Origin: Pseudobacteriovorax sp.
GTDB lineage: Bacteria; Bdellovibrionota_B; Oligoflexia; Oligoflexales; Oligoflexaceae
DNA: 64,000 nucleotides
Assembly (NCBI GenBank): GCA_013215145.1
Contig: JABSRP010000011.1
Coordinates: forward strand, 186,001 to 250,000
Reading direction: 5' to 3'
A model generated the notes under the pieces. The model did not search any database and was not told the origin of the DNA. It worked only from the letters and a program-made list of their open reading frames with translations. Made by a program: the position numbers and the translations under genes. This document shows positions 41,839-50,483 of the stretch, piece after piece. Position 1 is the stretch's first letter; every line of letters begins with the position of its first letter.

Positions 41839-42543
41839 TCAGTCTTTGGGAATCACCAATACCGTGTGGACATGACCATAGCGAAAATCGAAGGATCCAG
41901 CGAGATTCTGCGGTAAGGTCTCGCGGTGTTTGACCCGGGGCGCGAGTGAAAAGGTAAAGTGTTGGCCTGTGCTTAGTCTGGGTTTGATTTCGATATCTTG
42001 GTAACGGATCAGTTGATTAGATGTGTGGGTAAGTGCCTTCACGATCGCCTCTTTGCCAGAAAACATAAGCGAAACATAAGCATTTTTTGAGAAAGCCGAC
42101 TTACTGATCCAATGAAAATTGGCGATCTCTTGCTTAGTTAACATAAATGACCATAGTTTGCGTCTGCAGGTATCGTTGAAAATTTTCTGAGAATTAACCC
42201 CGATGCCTATGTAGCGATCTCGTTTCGCAACGGCAGCCGTGACAAAAGTCGAGGTGTGACTTACGGAGCTTATGACCTGGCTACGGTCGATGGGATCATG
42301 GCAGCATTCAGCCGATTCGCTGATTCCAGATAACTCCTGCTGTCCAGCATCCAAGGCTTCACGCATACAGAAATCTCCAGCGAGGTACTGAATTTTTTTT
42401 CGTCTTGGCGCGTTAGCCAGGTGGCCAGGTAATCGTTTGATCTGTTTCTTGGACAAAAAGTCTGCGTCAGTCGCAATGATCAGAGCCGATTTCTGATATA
42501 CCCCTGGTTGGGCAATATCAGGGTTCAAAATTGAAGTATACAA
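41839..42543 (-). CDS. 4'-phosphopantetheinyl transferase homologue (EntD/Sfp superfamily) with altered metal ligands
   Basis: A 234-residue protein with the layout of EntD-type enzymes, which move the phosphopantetheine arm of CoA onto carrier proteins. Kept features are APRRKKIQYLAGDFC, VISSVSHTSTFVTAAVA (the SHT/S motif) and MFSGKEAIVKAL (KEA motif, Lys 164/Glu 165). The magnesium-binding motif, normally GIDxE, reads GIGVN here (Gly 115, Asn 117), so two acidic ligands are lost. Activity is doubtful or depends on different metal binding. No polyketide or peptide synthetase lies in the window. The start is a TTG. It is convergent with the lipoprotein gene. Confidence 0.75.
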   Translation of the reverse strand: MYTSILNPDIAQPGVYQKSALIIATDADFLSKKQIKRLPGHLANAPRRKKIQYLAGDFCMREALDAGQQELSGISESAECCHDPIDRSQVISSVSHTSTFVTAAVAKRDRYIGIGVNSQKIFNDTCRRKLWSFMLTKQEIANFHWISKSAFSKNAYVSLMFSGKEAIVKALTHTSNQLIRYQDIEIKPRLSTGQHFTFSLAPRVKHRETLPQNLAGSFDFRYGHVHTVLVIPKD

Positions 42544-42828
42544 TCGCTATCCCATCGGTTTTTAATAATCAGCGCAACAATCATTCAAAACTTTCCATTA
42601 TGTTGCAATGAAAATAATTTCATGTCGCTACTCTATTCTATTATACCAATTAGCAAGATTCTCTGGTTTCTTTTTTTCCTGGTTGCTGCCATTTTTGCCA
42701 AAAACTTGCCTTTCTGTATGAATTTTTTGAGGAAAGCTAAGCGGAATAGTCTCTTAGGGAGTCATAATAAAATACCCTTACGTAAGAAACTGCCAGAATA
42801 CACGCATTGGCTCTTGGGTCATAACTGC

Positions 42829-44637
42829 CTACCAAACAAGCTTGTTATCGATCATGCCGTTGTGAAAATACTGCAGTGTTGCTTGGACTTGTTCTTGCTT
42901 TTTTTGCTGAGCTCTCGTCTCATCGGTGAAGCTCTGGGGAATGGTCAGCGACCATTTTTGTGTGCCTTGCTGTATATGATAGGTGGGACCAGTTCCAAGT
43001 ATCACAAACCGATCCTTGTTGATGCGAAGACTACTGCCAAATCTCGGCATTTGATCTGGTCCAGTCCATCCAAACATATCGATGAGGCTGGGATAAATAT
43101 CAATATGCTGAGCGATGCTGCCTGGGTCGAGTGAGCTGAGATCGGCAGTGGGGTGATAGAAAATTAGAGGCACACGATAGCGACCGTAATCATTTTGGAA
43201 AGCGAGATTATCCGAAAGAGAGCTGTGATCTGCTGTCAGTATAAACAGTGTATTCTTATACCAGGGTTTCGTGCGAGCCACTTCGAAAAACTTTTTTAAA
43301 GCGTAATCCGAGTAACCTACGGATTCGTGGATCGGTAGTGTCCCTTTCGGAAACCGATTCTTGTACTGTTCGGGAATCGTATAAGGTTGATGGGAGCTCA
43401 GTGTAAAAATGCTTGCGAAAAATGGGTGTTCTGACTCGTCAAGGAATTGGAGCGCGTACTGCATAAAAGGTTCATCAAAGATTCCCCATCGTCCATCGTG
43501 ATCGCCACTATTAGGATATTCTTTGGCACCGATATATTGATCAAATCCAAACTGTCCCGCCATGACATCAAAAAACATGGTACCGTTCTCACCACCATGG
43601 AAAAATATGGTCTCATATCCGCGACTACCGAAGAGACGTGGCAAAGGGTTTAAAAGGTTACTCTGATAGGGAGAGGTGATATAAGGGTTTGGCATCCACG
43701 CCGGAATTCCAGCAAAAATAGCAGGCATAGCATCGATGGAACGACGGCCGTTGGCATAGTGGGTTTGAAACGAGACTCCTTTCTTTTCTAGCTGATTCAA
43801 AAAAGGAGTGTAGCTAAGATCTGTATCTTGTCCTACATATTCGCTACCAAAACTTTCTAGAATAATAATCATGACATTCGAGTCTTCTGGCAGCATGGCT
43901 GACGAGCCTGAGAGGATGGGGCGTTTTGCGAGTAGACCTTTTGTTTCCTCCCAGCTTTGAAAATATGCTACTGGAGTCAGACCCGGCTTTTTAATACTCT
44001 TGAGGATCGTGAAGGTGCTGTTCAGACTCAGTTGACCAAAAGCAGGCGATTGATTTTGGTAGGCGAATGCGGGAATGAGCGGTTTAATCTGCCAACCTCC
44101 TCTTGCCGCGACAGCTATGGCCACGATGACCAGCAGTTGTTGGCCAATCGCGCGATACCAAATAATGGTTTTGTTTTGCTCGCGACTTTGAACTCTACGG
44201 TCAAATAGAATGATCGCTACTGTGGCAATCACAATGGCTAAACTGAAAGGCCAGTAATCAGTAATATAAGCCCCTAGCTGATTCTCCATATCGGTAACGA
44301 TCAAGAACGAACTAGCAGTCAGGCGCTTTGCCGAAAACTTGTAATACTCACTATCAAAAATATTGAGACTAACGAAAAGACTATTGACCAGAATAAAATA
44401 TAGGCGAAACCAAAAGCAAAGGTATCGTTGAAAAAATGGCGTTTTCCAGTAAGGAATCGCCAGTAGAAGAGGAGCGTTGATCAACGCTAAGGCTGATAGA
44501 TCAAACCTCAAACCCGTAGCGTAGCTAAAAAAAAGATCGGCGAACTCATGGTTTGAAAAATAGCTCAAATTGTTAGCATAAAAAATAGTACGGACAATTG
44601 AGTAAATGAGCATGATGAAAAAAAAGCGTGCAAGCAC
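42829..44637 (-). CDS. LtaS-like membrane sulfatase-fold phosphotransferase
   Basis: A 602-residue protein with about five N-terminal transmembrane helices (residues 1-200), then a periplasmic sulfatase-type domain: NVMIIILESFGSEYVG (metal Glu), HYANGRRSIDAMPAIFAG (the nucleophile region), FFHGGENGTMFFDVMAGQFGFDQYIG, GIFDEPF and FILTADHSSL (metal Asp/His). This is the plan of lipoteichoic-acid synthase and phosphoglycerol or phosphoethanolamine transferases. In a Gram-negative cell it would decorate periplasmic glucans or envelope glycans with phosphoglycerol-type groups. The GTG start has AAAGGGG 8 bases upstream. It is monocistronic. Confidence 0.88.
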   Translation of the reverse strand: MLARFFFIMLIYSIVRTIFYANNLSYFSNHEFADLFFSYATGLRFDLSALALINAPLLLAIPYWKTPFFQRYLCFWFRLYFILVNSLFVSLNIFDSEYYKFSAKRLTASSFLIVTDMENQLGAYITDYWPFSLAIVIATVAIILFDRRVQSREQNKTIIWYRAIGQQLLVIVAIAVAARGGWQIKPLIPAFAYQNQSPAFGQLSLNSTFTILKSIKKPGLTPVAYFQSWEETKGLLAKRPILSGSSAMLPEDSNVMIIILESFGSEYVGQDTDLSYTPFLNQLEKKGVSFQTHYANGRRSIDAMPAIFAGIPAWMPNPYITSPYQSNLLNPLPRLFGSRGYETIFFHGGENGTMFFDVMAGQFGFDQYIGAKEYPNSGDHDGRWGIFDEPFMQYALQFLDESEHPFFASIFTLSSHQPYTIPEQYKNRFPKGTLPIHESVGYSDYALKKFFEVARTKPWYKNTLFILTADHSSLSDNLAFQNDYGRYRVPLIFYHPTADLSSLDPGSIAQHIDIYPSLIDMFGWTGPDQMPRFGSSLRINKDRFVILGTGPTYHIQQGTQKWSLTIPQSFTDETRAQQKKQEQVQATLQYFHNGMIDNKLVW

Positions 44638-44824
44638 TGGCCGAACCCCTTTCGCATCTGACGAGTCTAAGCCTTGTTAACCACTTTCAACATGATATCA
44701 TAGGTGACTTGCTGCAAATTTTTTGCGCACAAAAAGATTTTTGCAAATAGAGTATTTTTTGCTAACTATGTTGGTCCAACAGAATAGTCTGTTTTGGCGG
44801 TAACAAATTTAATTCGGAGATCCC

Positions 44825-45301
44825 ATGAAATTTTTTTGGAAAACGGCATTGGTGGCGTCAATAGGACTTAGCTCGATGGCGCTTGGACAATCGGGAGATA
44901 AAGTCGGAGCGAAGTTAGGAATGGGGCCTGGGGGTGTGACCTTGGGAGCCGAGTATTCCGTTCAAGATACGGCCTATGAGAGCTTTGCAGGATACCTGAC
45001 AATTCATCAAAAAGATGAGGATGAAGGCGCTCCAGGACTGTTAGCCTTCGGTATGGCTCTCAAACTTCACCAAGAGTTTGGCCCCTACGAGATCTACATG
45101 GCGCCTGGATTCGGAATCATTCAGTATGACGGTGCGGATGATGAACTGCTCATTGGACCAAGGTTAGCGATTGGCGCGATGGCGAAAATCGATCGCTATC
45201 TTTCAGTAGGGTTTGAAAATCAAAAGCTCTATAGTTTCCTTGGAGAGTTCCAGGGTGGCATTGACGATAGTTTCTTGTTTACGACAACCTACTCCATGTA
45301 A
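44825..45301 (+). CDS. Small secreted protein, probable outer-membrane barrel
   Basis: A 158-residue protein with a signal peptide (MKFFWKTALVASIGLSSMALG). The mature part alternates Gly-rich and hydrophobic strands (GAKLGMGPGGVTLGAEYSV, YEIYMAPGFGIIQYDG, RLAIGAMAKIDRYLSVGFEN) and ends in SFLFTTTYSM, as in small 8-strand outer-membrane barrels. No family is recognised. GGAG lies 6 bases before the ATG. A long imperfect hairpin begins 5 bases after its stop codon. Confidence 0.65.
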   Translation: MKFFWKTALVASIGLSSMALGQSGDKVGAKLGMGPGGVTLGAEYSVQDTAYESFAGYLTIHQKDEDEGAPGLLAFGMALKLHQEFGPYEIYMAPGFGIIQYDGADDELLIGPRLAIGAMAKIDRYLSVGFENQKLYSFLGEFQGGIDDSFLFTTTYSM

Positions 45302-45306
45302 CAGTC

Positions 45307-45427
45307 GGAAAGCGAAATGTCCGCTGATAGCGGCGTTATGAGGTTGGGCAAGTTCCTCACATACCGATGTGTATGCTGCGGACTTGCCCCAACCTCATGC
45401 CTTGCTCTCCCCGGCATTTCGCTTTCC
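45307..45427. repeat. Nested inverted repeat, 121 bases, between convergent genes
   Basis: The outer arms GGAAAGCGAAATG (45307-45319) and CATTTCGCTTTCC (45415-45427) pair perfectly. The inner arms ATGAGGTTGGGCAAGT (45338-45353) and the complement at 45382-45398 pair with one bulged base. A small hairpin CCGCT/AGCGG (45321-45333) sits between the left arms, and the apex CACATAC/GTATG can also pair. The element sits in the gap between two convergent genes. It could act as a transcription barrier or be a small palindromic mobile element. It is not an integron attC site, because the core-site order is wrong. Confidence 0.85.
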
Positions 45428-45481
45428 TTGACTAATTTGTCTTATGGTAGCTTCGATGAGGGAGACGAAGTCCCCCTGCTG

Positions 45482-46807
45482 TTAGCCTGTAATCCAATCC
45501 GATAGACCGACGATCATGACGACTGCTACCGCTGTAGGAGCGATGAATCGGCTGATAAATCGAATACAGCGAGCTGCCGTTGTTGGACCGCCGAAAATTC
45601 CGTAGACTTTTTCCTCAGGAATAATCCAACCGAAGAAAATCGCCGTGAGCAAACCACCAAAAGGCATAAGGACGTGTGTCGTGGATTTGTCGAAAAAGTC
45701 AAAAAAGTCAAAGACACCAGACAGCACATTAAATGATAAGGCGCAAAGAATACCAACCGCCCAGATAATGCCAGCGAAAATGACGGTTGCTTTTTTATGA
45801 CTCATATTGCGCTCTTCGCTAAAGTACGCCACGACAACTTCAAGCAGTGAGATAGCTGATGATAGGGCAGCAAAGGTGACTAAGGCAAAGAAAGCAGCCA
45901 GTAGGTAAGTGCCGCCTGTCATTTGACTAAACAGCATGGGCATAGTGGAAAACATGAGCGCTGGACCGCTACTAGGCTCTTGTCCATAAGTAAATGTGAC
46001 GGAGAACATGACCAGACCTGCCATGACCGCGACAATCGTATCGAGGGCACAGACGGCAATCGCGATTTTGAAGACCTGCTCTTTCTTCTCGAGAAAACTA
46101 CCGTAGGTAATCATCGCTCCCATACCAAGGCTTAAAGTAAAAAAGCTGTGGCCCACTGCTTCCAATATCGATTTTCCTGTCAACTTGGAAAAATCTGGTT
46201 GGAAGAGAAAGGCGAAGGCGTCACCGAAACCATCTAGGCTCATAGTAATAAAAAGAAGTAGGGTTAGCAGGACAAAAAAGCCTGGCATCAATATCTTGGC
46301 ACCGCGCTCGATACCCCCTTTAATCCCGCCGACGACAATACCGGCTGTGATCAACATGAACAAAGTGTGCCAAAAAAGAAGAGACTTCCAATCTCCTAGC
46401 AGGCCACCAAGCATACCGCTGATGGTTTCTGGAGTCGCATCGGTAAATGCGCCAGTAAGGACCTTATACTCAAATGATAGGATCCAGCCACCGACGACGC
46501 TATAGAAAGATAAGATCAGAAACGCACTCAGAATGCCAAGAACACCGATGGCGCGAAACGGAGATGGCTTACCATGAATCACGTTGAAGGCTGAGACTGC
46601 GTTTTTCTGTGCGTTTTGGCCAATATAGACCTCAGCTATAAAGATAGGTAAGCCTACTATCAAAATTGTTAGTAGATATATGATGACGAAAGCCCCTCCG
46701 CCATTCTCGCCAGTTATATAGGGAAACTTCCAAATATTACCTAAACCGATAGCAGATCCGGAAGCAGCAAGTATAAATGCGAGCCGTCCGCTCCAATGAG
46801 ATCTCAA
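45482..46807 (-). CDS. Sodium-dependent transporter, NSS/SNF family
   Basis: An inner-membrane sodium symporter for an amino acid or related amine, 441 residues with about 11-12 helices. The family signature is at the start: LAFILAASGSAIGLGNIWKFPYITGENGGGAF (helix 1, with the sodium and substrate-binding unwound region), followed by VGLPIFIAEVYIGQ and SFFTLSLGMGAMITYGSF (helix 6). The TTG at 46807 has a consensus AAGGAGG 7 bases upstream and is chosen over the TTG at 46813, which lies one base from it. Substrate unknown. Confidence 0.93.
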   Translation of the reverse strand: MRSHWSGRLAFILAASGSAIGLGNIWKFPYITGENGGGAFVIIYLLTILIVGLPIFIAEVYIGQNAQKNAVSAFNVIHGKPSPFRAIGVLGILSAFLILSFYSVVGGWILSFEYKVLTGAFTDATPETISGMLGGLLGDWKSLLFWHTLFMLITAGIVVGGIKGGIERGAKILMPGFFVLLTLLLFITMSLDGFGDAFAFLFQPDFSKLTGKSILEAVGHSFFTLSLGMGAMITYGSFLEKKEQVFKIAIAVCALDTIVAVMAGLVMFSVTFTYGQEPSSGPALMFSTMPMLFSQMTGGTYLLAAFFALVTFAALSSAISLLEVVVAYFSEERNMSHKKATVIFAGIIWAVGILCALSFNVLSGVFDFFDFFDKSTTHVLMPFGGLLTAIFFGWIIPEEKVYGIFGGPTTAARCIRFISRFIAPTAVAVVMIVGLSDWITG

Positions 46808-47168
46808 TGTCAATCCTCCTTGTTGGTCACAGATGTGGTCCCCACTTATACACCATCAGCCGAGGGGAAGAAGCTGATTTTATTTTTTACCAAGACTTTT
46901 TAAATCTATGACTGATTTGCGGTGCTTAAATTCGACTTGTTAATAAATGTAGCAATTCATCTGCCGCGATCTTTGCGAAACAACAGTTCTCCTCAGTGTC
47001 TTTGTATATCTTATGATTGGTTCGCATTCCAGCAGGCTTTGTCTCGGTTCCCAAACGCTTTTGCATCAAGGGATTGAGAGGAGTTTTAAAAAAATCCCAC
47101 TACTTCGAATTTTGGCCTGGAACCTGCTTAGAGCAATCCTGAATAACAACCCAATTGAGGAGAACATC
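46808..47168. other. Divergent intergenic region
   Basis: It should contain promoters for the NSS transporter and the DUF4360 gene. A frame from 47013 continues into the DUF4360 gene, but the residues before 47169 have no signal-peptide or family character. No RNA gene or repeat was recognised. Confidence 0.4.
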
Positions 47169-48152
47169 GTGAAGATTAGGAATCAGCTTGTTGCGTTTGT
47201 CGTAGGAAATTTAGGTCTATCCTTAGCTGCTTTTGGGCAGTACGCACCGGACACCGAGATCGAAATCCTAGACATTGTATATAATGGTAGTGGGTGCCCA
47301 CTAGGTACGGTTGCAGAAAATGTTTCCCCAGACAAAGATGCCTTTACTCTTACTTTTTCTGACTATATAGCTGAAGCTGGTCCAGTTTTTACCGCAAGAG
47401 ATGGGCGTAAAAACTGTCAGCTAACTCTAAACTTAAAAGTTCCTAGCGGCTGGCAATATTCAATTGGTGACTTTGACTACCGAGGCTTTGTTTATCTAGA
47501 TAACGGCGTACGAGCTGAGCACCAAACCAATTACTATTTCCAAGGTGATGTGAATACCACAAGCTTCAATGAGCAGATTTTTGGCCCAGCTGATGACTCG
47601 TATGCATTCCGAGAGACCATTGGTCTTCAGTCTCGCGTTTGGTCGAAGTGTAGCACGCAAAGAGCTTTGAACATCAATACTTCTATCAATGTTCGCAACA
47701 TGGATAAGCGACGTCGGCCAAATGCCGAAGGTGTCATCGGTACCGATTCTATCGATGGACAGATCACACAAATTTACGGTGTGAAGTGGCGACGTTGTGA
47801 TCAGCAAAGTACAGATGGTATCGGATTTGAGCCTTCAGGCCTTTCTTGGTGTGAGAGCTTACCTCACAGCGTTAACCCATACAAATACCGAGTCCTTGCA
47901 GACCAAAGTCTTGAAGTGAAAAACGCTACCTCAAATCGTACCGTTGCTCTTTTAAGAATCAAAGACTATGGCTTCGGCAACTTCAATACATTGCCAAATG
48001 GACAAACTGTTCCAACTTTCTTCGAGTATGCCTCGGGAACTGGAAACGAGTTGGCCGTCTATCGTAAGAACGGTCTTCCGCACCTTTACCACCAGAACAA
48101 CGGAACAGATATCCCACTCCGATGCCAGCCGGATGCCTTACAGTACCGATAA
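47169..48152 (+). CDS. Secreted DUF4360-like protein
   Basis: A 327-residue secreted protein with a GTG start after GAGGAGAA and a signal peptide ending SLAAFGQ. Its first 200 residues follow the DUF4360 pattern: YNGSGCPLGTV, FTLTFSDYIAEAG, RKNCQLTLNLKVPSGWQYSIGDFDYRGFVYLDNGVRAEHQTNYYF, and WSKCSTQRALNINTSINV, with conserved Cys pairs. DUF4360 proteins are secreted, occur in bacteria and fungi, and have no established function. A further 110-residue C-terminal segment with Cys (LSWCESLP, PLRCQPD) lies beyond the usual domain. It is monocistronic, with a terminator-like hairpin downstream. Confidence 0.85.
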   Translation: MKIRNQLVAFVVGNLGLSLAAFGQYAPDTEIEILDIVYNGSGCPLGTVAENVSPDKDAFTLTFSDYIAEAGPVFTARDGRKNCQLTLNLKVPSGWQYSIGDFDYRGFVYLDNGVRAEHQTNYYFQGDVNTTSFNEQIFGPADDSYAFRETIGLQSRVWSKCSTQRALNINTSINVRNMDKRRRPNAEGVIGTDSIDGQITQIYGVKWRRCDQQSTDGIGFEPSGLSWCESLPHSVNPYKYRVLADQSLEVKNATSNRTVALLRIKDYGFGNFNTLPNGQTVPTFFEYASGTGNELAVYRKNGLPHLYHQNNGTDIPLRCQPDALQYR

Positions 48153-48193
48153 CAACTTGTTGTCAAAAACAAATGCCTAAACCTAAATGTCTA

Positions 48194-48224
48194 GAGGCCG
48201 GCTCGTGATGAGTCGGCCTCTTCA
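48194..48224 (+). terminator. Terminator-like hairpin
   Basis: The stem GAGGCCGGCTC/GAGTCGGCCTC (48194-48204 with 48210-48220) has one G-T pair. The T tract after it is poor, so it may be only a moderate terminator. Confidence 0.65.
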
Positions 48225-48344
48225 TTGTCTAACTAATTGATATATTTAAGTTAAACTAATATTTTTTAAGAAATCTGAGAATTGGCCGATGGAGTTAGTT
48301 GATCCTAAAGGGAAGACTTAGTCCACTGGTTGGAGTCAGATCAC

Positions 48345-48710
48345 ATGCCAAGAGTTTTACTCGTCGATAATGAGGTTGATGTCATCGAGACATTTCAGTT
48401 TGTCGTCGAACAATCCATGGCTGACTTTGACTTTGTCTATGCACAAAGTGGCTATGACGCCATGCAAGAGATTGAGCAGTCAAAACCCGACCTAGTTTTG
48501 ACCGACTATCGCATGGATCAGGGCGATGGTGCTTCCTTAGCCCACTATTGCAATCACCAAAGTATTTCTTGTGTCATACTAACTGGGTTTTCGGCTAGTG
48601 ATGTGATTCCGTATGTTCCGGAGGGGACACTTGTGATGAAAAAGCTGGATATACTAAGACAAGGCCGGCTCAAAGAGCTCATCACGTCGATGATCAGTAC
48701 TGCGACGTAG
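48345..48710 (+). CDS. Stand-alone response-regulator receiver domain
   Basis: A 121-residue single-domain receiver: RVLLVDNEVDVIETF at the start (one of the two usual acidic residues is kept and the other is Asn), phospho-acceptor Asp in VLTDYRMDQGDG, the Thr in VILTGFSA and the Lys in VMKKLDIL. There is no output domain, so it probably acts by phospho-relay or protein binding, like CheY/Spo0F-type proteins. The partner kinase is not adjacent. A GGAG overlaps the alternative TTG start at 48330, and the ATG at 48345 fits it better. Confidence 0.85.
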   Translation: MPRVLLVDNEVDVIETFQFVVEQSMADFDFVYAQSGYDAMQEIEQSKPDLVLTDYRMDQGDGASLAHYCNHQSISCVILTGFSASDVIPYVPEGTLVMKKLDILRQGRLKELITSMISTAT

Positions 48711-48747
48711 GTAGTCAGAGCTGTGGTTGTGACAGCCGGCCCAGGAA

Positions 48748-49050
48748 TCATTCCGTTGTTTGTGTTTCCGCAGGCTTTTGAGTCTCCTCACCCTTCTTCA
48801 TGTCGTCTTTTTTCGATTTCCTTTGGGCCTTGATCTCTTTTCGTTCGGCCTTCAGATCCTTTCGGCATTTTTTGAGCTCTTTTTTGTCTTTTGCCGCTTC
48901 AGCACAGGTTTTTGCCTTAGTAAAGGTAGCAATTATATCTGTGTAGTAACCGACCGTATTGGTTTTTTTCGCCTCGAATTTCTCTTTTTTAGGGTCTGCC
49001 AGGCCAATACTGGCCCCAAAAAAACCAATGACAACAAGTATAGCTTTCAT
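48748..49050 (-). CDS. Small secreted Lys/Glu-rich protein
   Basis: A 100-residue protein with a signal peptide (MKAILVVIGFFGASIGLA). The mature part is extremely rich in Lys and Glu and probably helical (KDKKELKKCRKDLKAERKE), with two Cys (AKTCAEAA, KKCRK) that may pair. Function unknown. The ATG at 49050 has GGAG about 10 bases upstream. It is divergent from the LysR-family gene, the usual arrangement for a LysR target, so control by that regulator is a possibility. Confidence 0.6.
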   Translation of the reverse strand: MKAILVVIGFFGASIGLADPKKEKFEAKKTNTVGYYTDIIATFTKAKTCAEAAKDKKELKKCRKDLKAERKEIKAQRKSKKDDMKKGEETQKPAETQTTE

Positions 49051-49201
49051 CAAGAGTCTCCATTTGGATTCAACCTAGGCTTTATTATAACAAAGTTTGA
49101 CCATGATCGGGCTACCATAAGGTCAAGCTGATACCTGAGGAATGCCCGTCCCGAACCAGCCATTTAATATAGTATTTTTAGCTGGTTATCTACACCGAAT
49201 C

Positions 49202-49217
49202 CTGATATATTAATCAG
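49202..49217. promoter_or_regulatory. Small inverted repeat upstream of the LysR-type gene
   Basis: CTGAT-ATATTA-ATCAG lies 36-51 bases before the ATG of the regulator, between it and a divergent gene. LysR-type proteins usually bind an imperfect T-N11-A dyad in this position and control themselves or the divergent gene. The site is short, so the call is tentative. Confidence 0.3.
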
Positions 49218-49252
49218 CCTAATCAAGTTCAACATAACATCCGGTATTCTTC

Positions 49253-50140
49253 ATGATGAAAAACTTTGACTTCAATCTACTTATTGTTGCTGAAAGTGTC
49301 TATCGCACCTCGAAGTTGACGCAAACAGGTGCAGAATTAGGACTTAGCCAATCTGCTGTCAGTCATGCTCTAAAACGTCTAAACGAGTTGTTTGGCAGAC
49401 CACTATTTGTGCGTGGGACTAAAGGGATGGTGGCCACAGATTATGGGATGAGTTTACGCCCGAGAATTCTACAGTGGTATGAGGAAAGTCAGAGCTTGAT
49501 TATGTCGAGTCGCGAGTTTGATCCCTTCAAAGTGAGTGGGCGTGTTGTGATCGCAGCCACAGAATACTTTGAAGCGGTATTTGGTCCAAAGATTCTATCC
49601 GTATTTCAAGAGAAAGCACCTAAGATTCAGTTGAGTTTTCTTAATACTCTAGGAAGAGTGCCTAAAGAAGAACTAGAATCAGGATCCATTGATCTTGCTA
49701 TTGCCGGTTTTTTTCGAAACCTCCCTGAGGGTTACTTTCAGTCTGCCTTGTTCGAAGATTCTTTTGCTGTTGTGTCGAATAAAAGTCTCAGTAAAACCCA
49801 ATACCTTGCAGCCAAGCACTTACTCATTAGTATCAGTGGGGATTTTGAAGGTATCATCGATCAAGCCTTACAAAAAGAAGGGAAAACACGGCAGGTTGTT
49901 TGCGCTAGTTCGAGTTTCTTAAGTCATCTGTATTTGTTGAAGCAAGATGATTTTGCCTTGACAGCTCCGAAGAAGTTGATAGCTGCCTACCAAGAGTTAA
50001 TGGACCTTAAGGTTTCTAAATGCCCCGTAGATATTCCTGGGATTAAAGTGAGGATGATTTGGCATTTACGCTCTAAGGTTGATCCACTGAAAGCATGGGC
50101 ACGCTCTGCTATTCAAGAGATATGCAGCGAGGGATCTTAA
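49253..50140 (+). CDS. LysR-family transcriptional regulator
   Basis: A 295-residue DNA-binding regulator. The N-terminal winged helix-turn-helix is typical (SKLTQTGAELGLSQSAVSHALKRLNELFGRPLFVRGTKGMVATDYG). The rest is a periplasmic-binding-protein-like effector domain (GRVVIAATEYFEAVFGPKIL, GSIDLAIAGFF). This subgroup (DFNLL start, GLSQSAVSHALKRL) resembles NodD/SyrM- or YidZ-like members. Inducer unknown. ATG ATG gives two possible starts 3 bases apart without a clear ribosome-binding site. It is transcribed away from the small Lys/Glu-rich gene. Confidence 0.92.
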   Translation: MMKNFDFNLLIVAESVYRTSKLTQTGAELGLSQSAVSHALKRLNELFGRPLFVRGTKGMVATDYGMSLRPRILQWYEESQSLIMSSREFDPFKVSGRVVIAATEYFEAVFGPKILSVFQEKAPKIQLSFLNTLGRVPKEELESGSIDLAIAGFFRNLPEGYFQSALFEDSFAVVSNKSLSKTQYLAAKHLLISISGDFEGIIDQALQKEGKTRQVVCASSSFLSHLYLLKQDDFALTAPKKLIAAYQELMDLKVSKCPVDIPGIKVRMIWHLRSKVDPLKAWARSAIQEICSEGS

Positions 50141-50483
50141 GGATTATCCCATGTAAATGCCGATGGAGTTTCCGCAGTCACAAACAAATTCTACCCTATT
50201 ATTTTAGCAATGTTATCTAGCAAGGGAAGTTAAGCGTAAAATAGTAGCTTTGCCAGACGTAGGTGGACTTACGTAAATTGCGCTTAATACTGTCAAATCT
50301 TTGGACAGTCTGTTGACCCTTGAGATTTTCGCGAGTATTGTCTGTCTCTGGTAAACAACGAATTCTATTTCCTTATCCCGTCAACTGCAGGAACTACCTG
50401 CCTGGACCGGCATTTGCTTTGGTGGCAGTGTCTCACTGTTTGAGACGTTTCTGTTGTTGCTGTTGTCATATGTGGAGTTGCTA
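50141..50483. other. Intergenic region upstream of the Cys-rich repeat gene
   Basis: No ORF is supportable. An inverted pair ACTGTC/GACAGT (50289-50294 with 50304-50309) is present; ACTGTCAA at 50289 is the same half-site as in the 16-bp palindrome at 58587. This is a possible regulator site and nothing more. Confidence 0.35.

Noticed and set aside
42622-43134. 170-codon plus-strand ORF at the end of the LtaS-like gene
   Set aside because: Its second half is antisense to well-conserved LtaS-like coding sequence. The N-terminal part has no family, no ribosome-binding site and an unnatural composition.
45307-45427. Integron attC site
   Set aside because: GTTGGGC occurs on the left and CCCCAAC on the right, the reverse of the order needed for attC (RYYYAAC first, GTTRRRY last), and no integrase is nearby.
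48760-49131. 123-codon plus-strand ORF over the small Lys/Glu-rich gene
   Set aside because: A Phe/Leu-rich translation that is simply the antisense of Lys/Glu codons; the minus-strand ORF has a signal peptide and ribosome-binding site.
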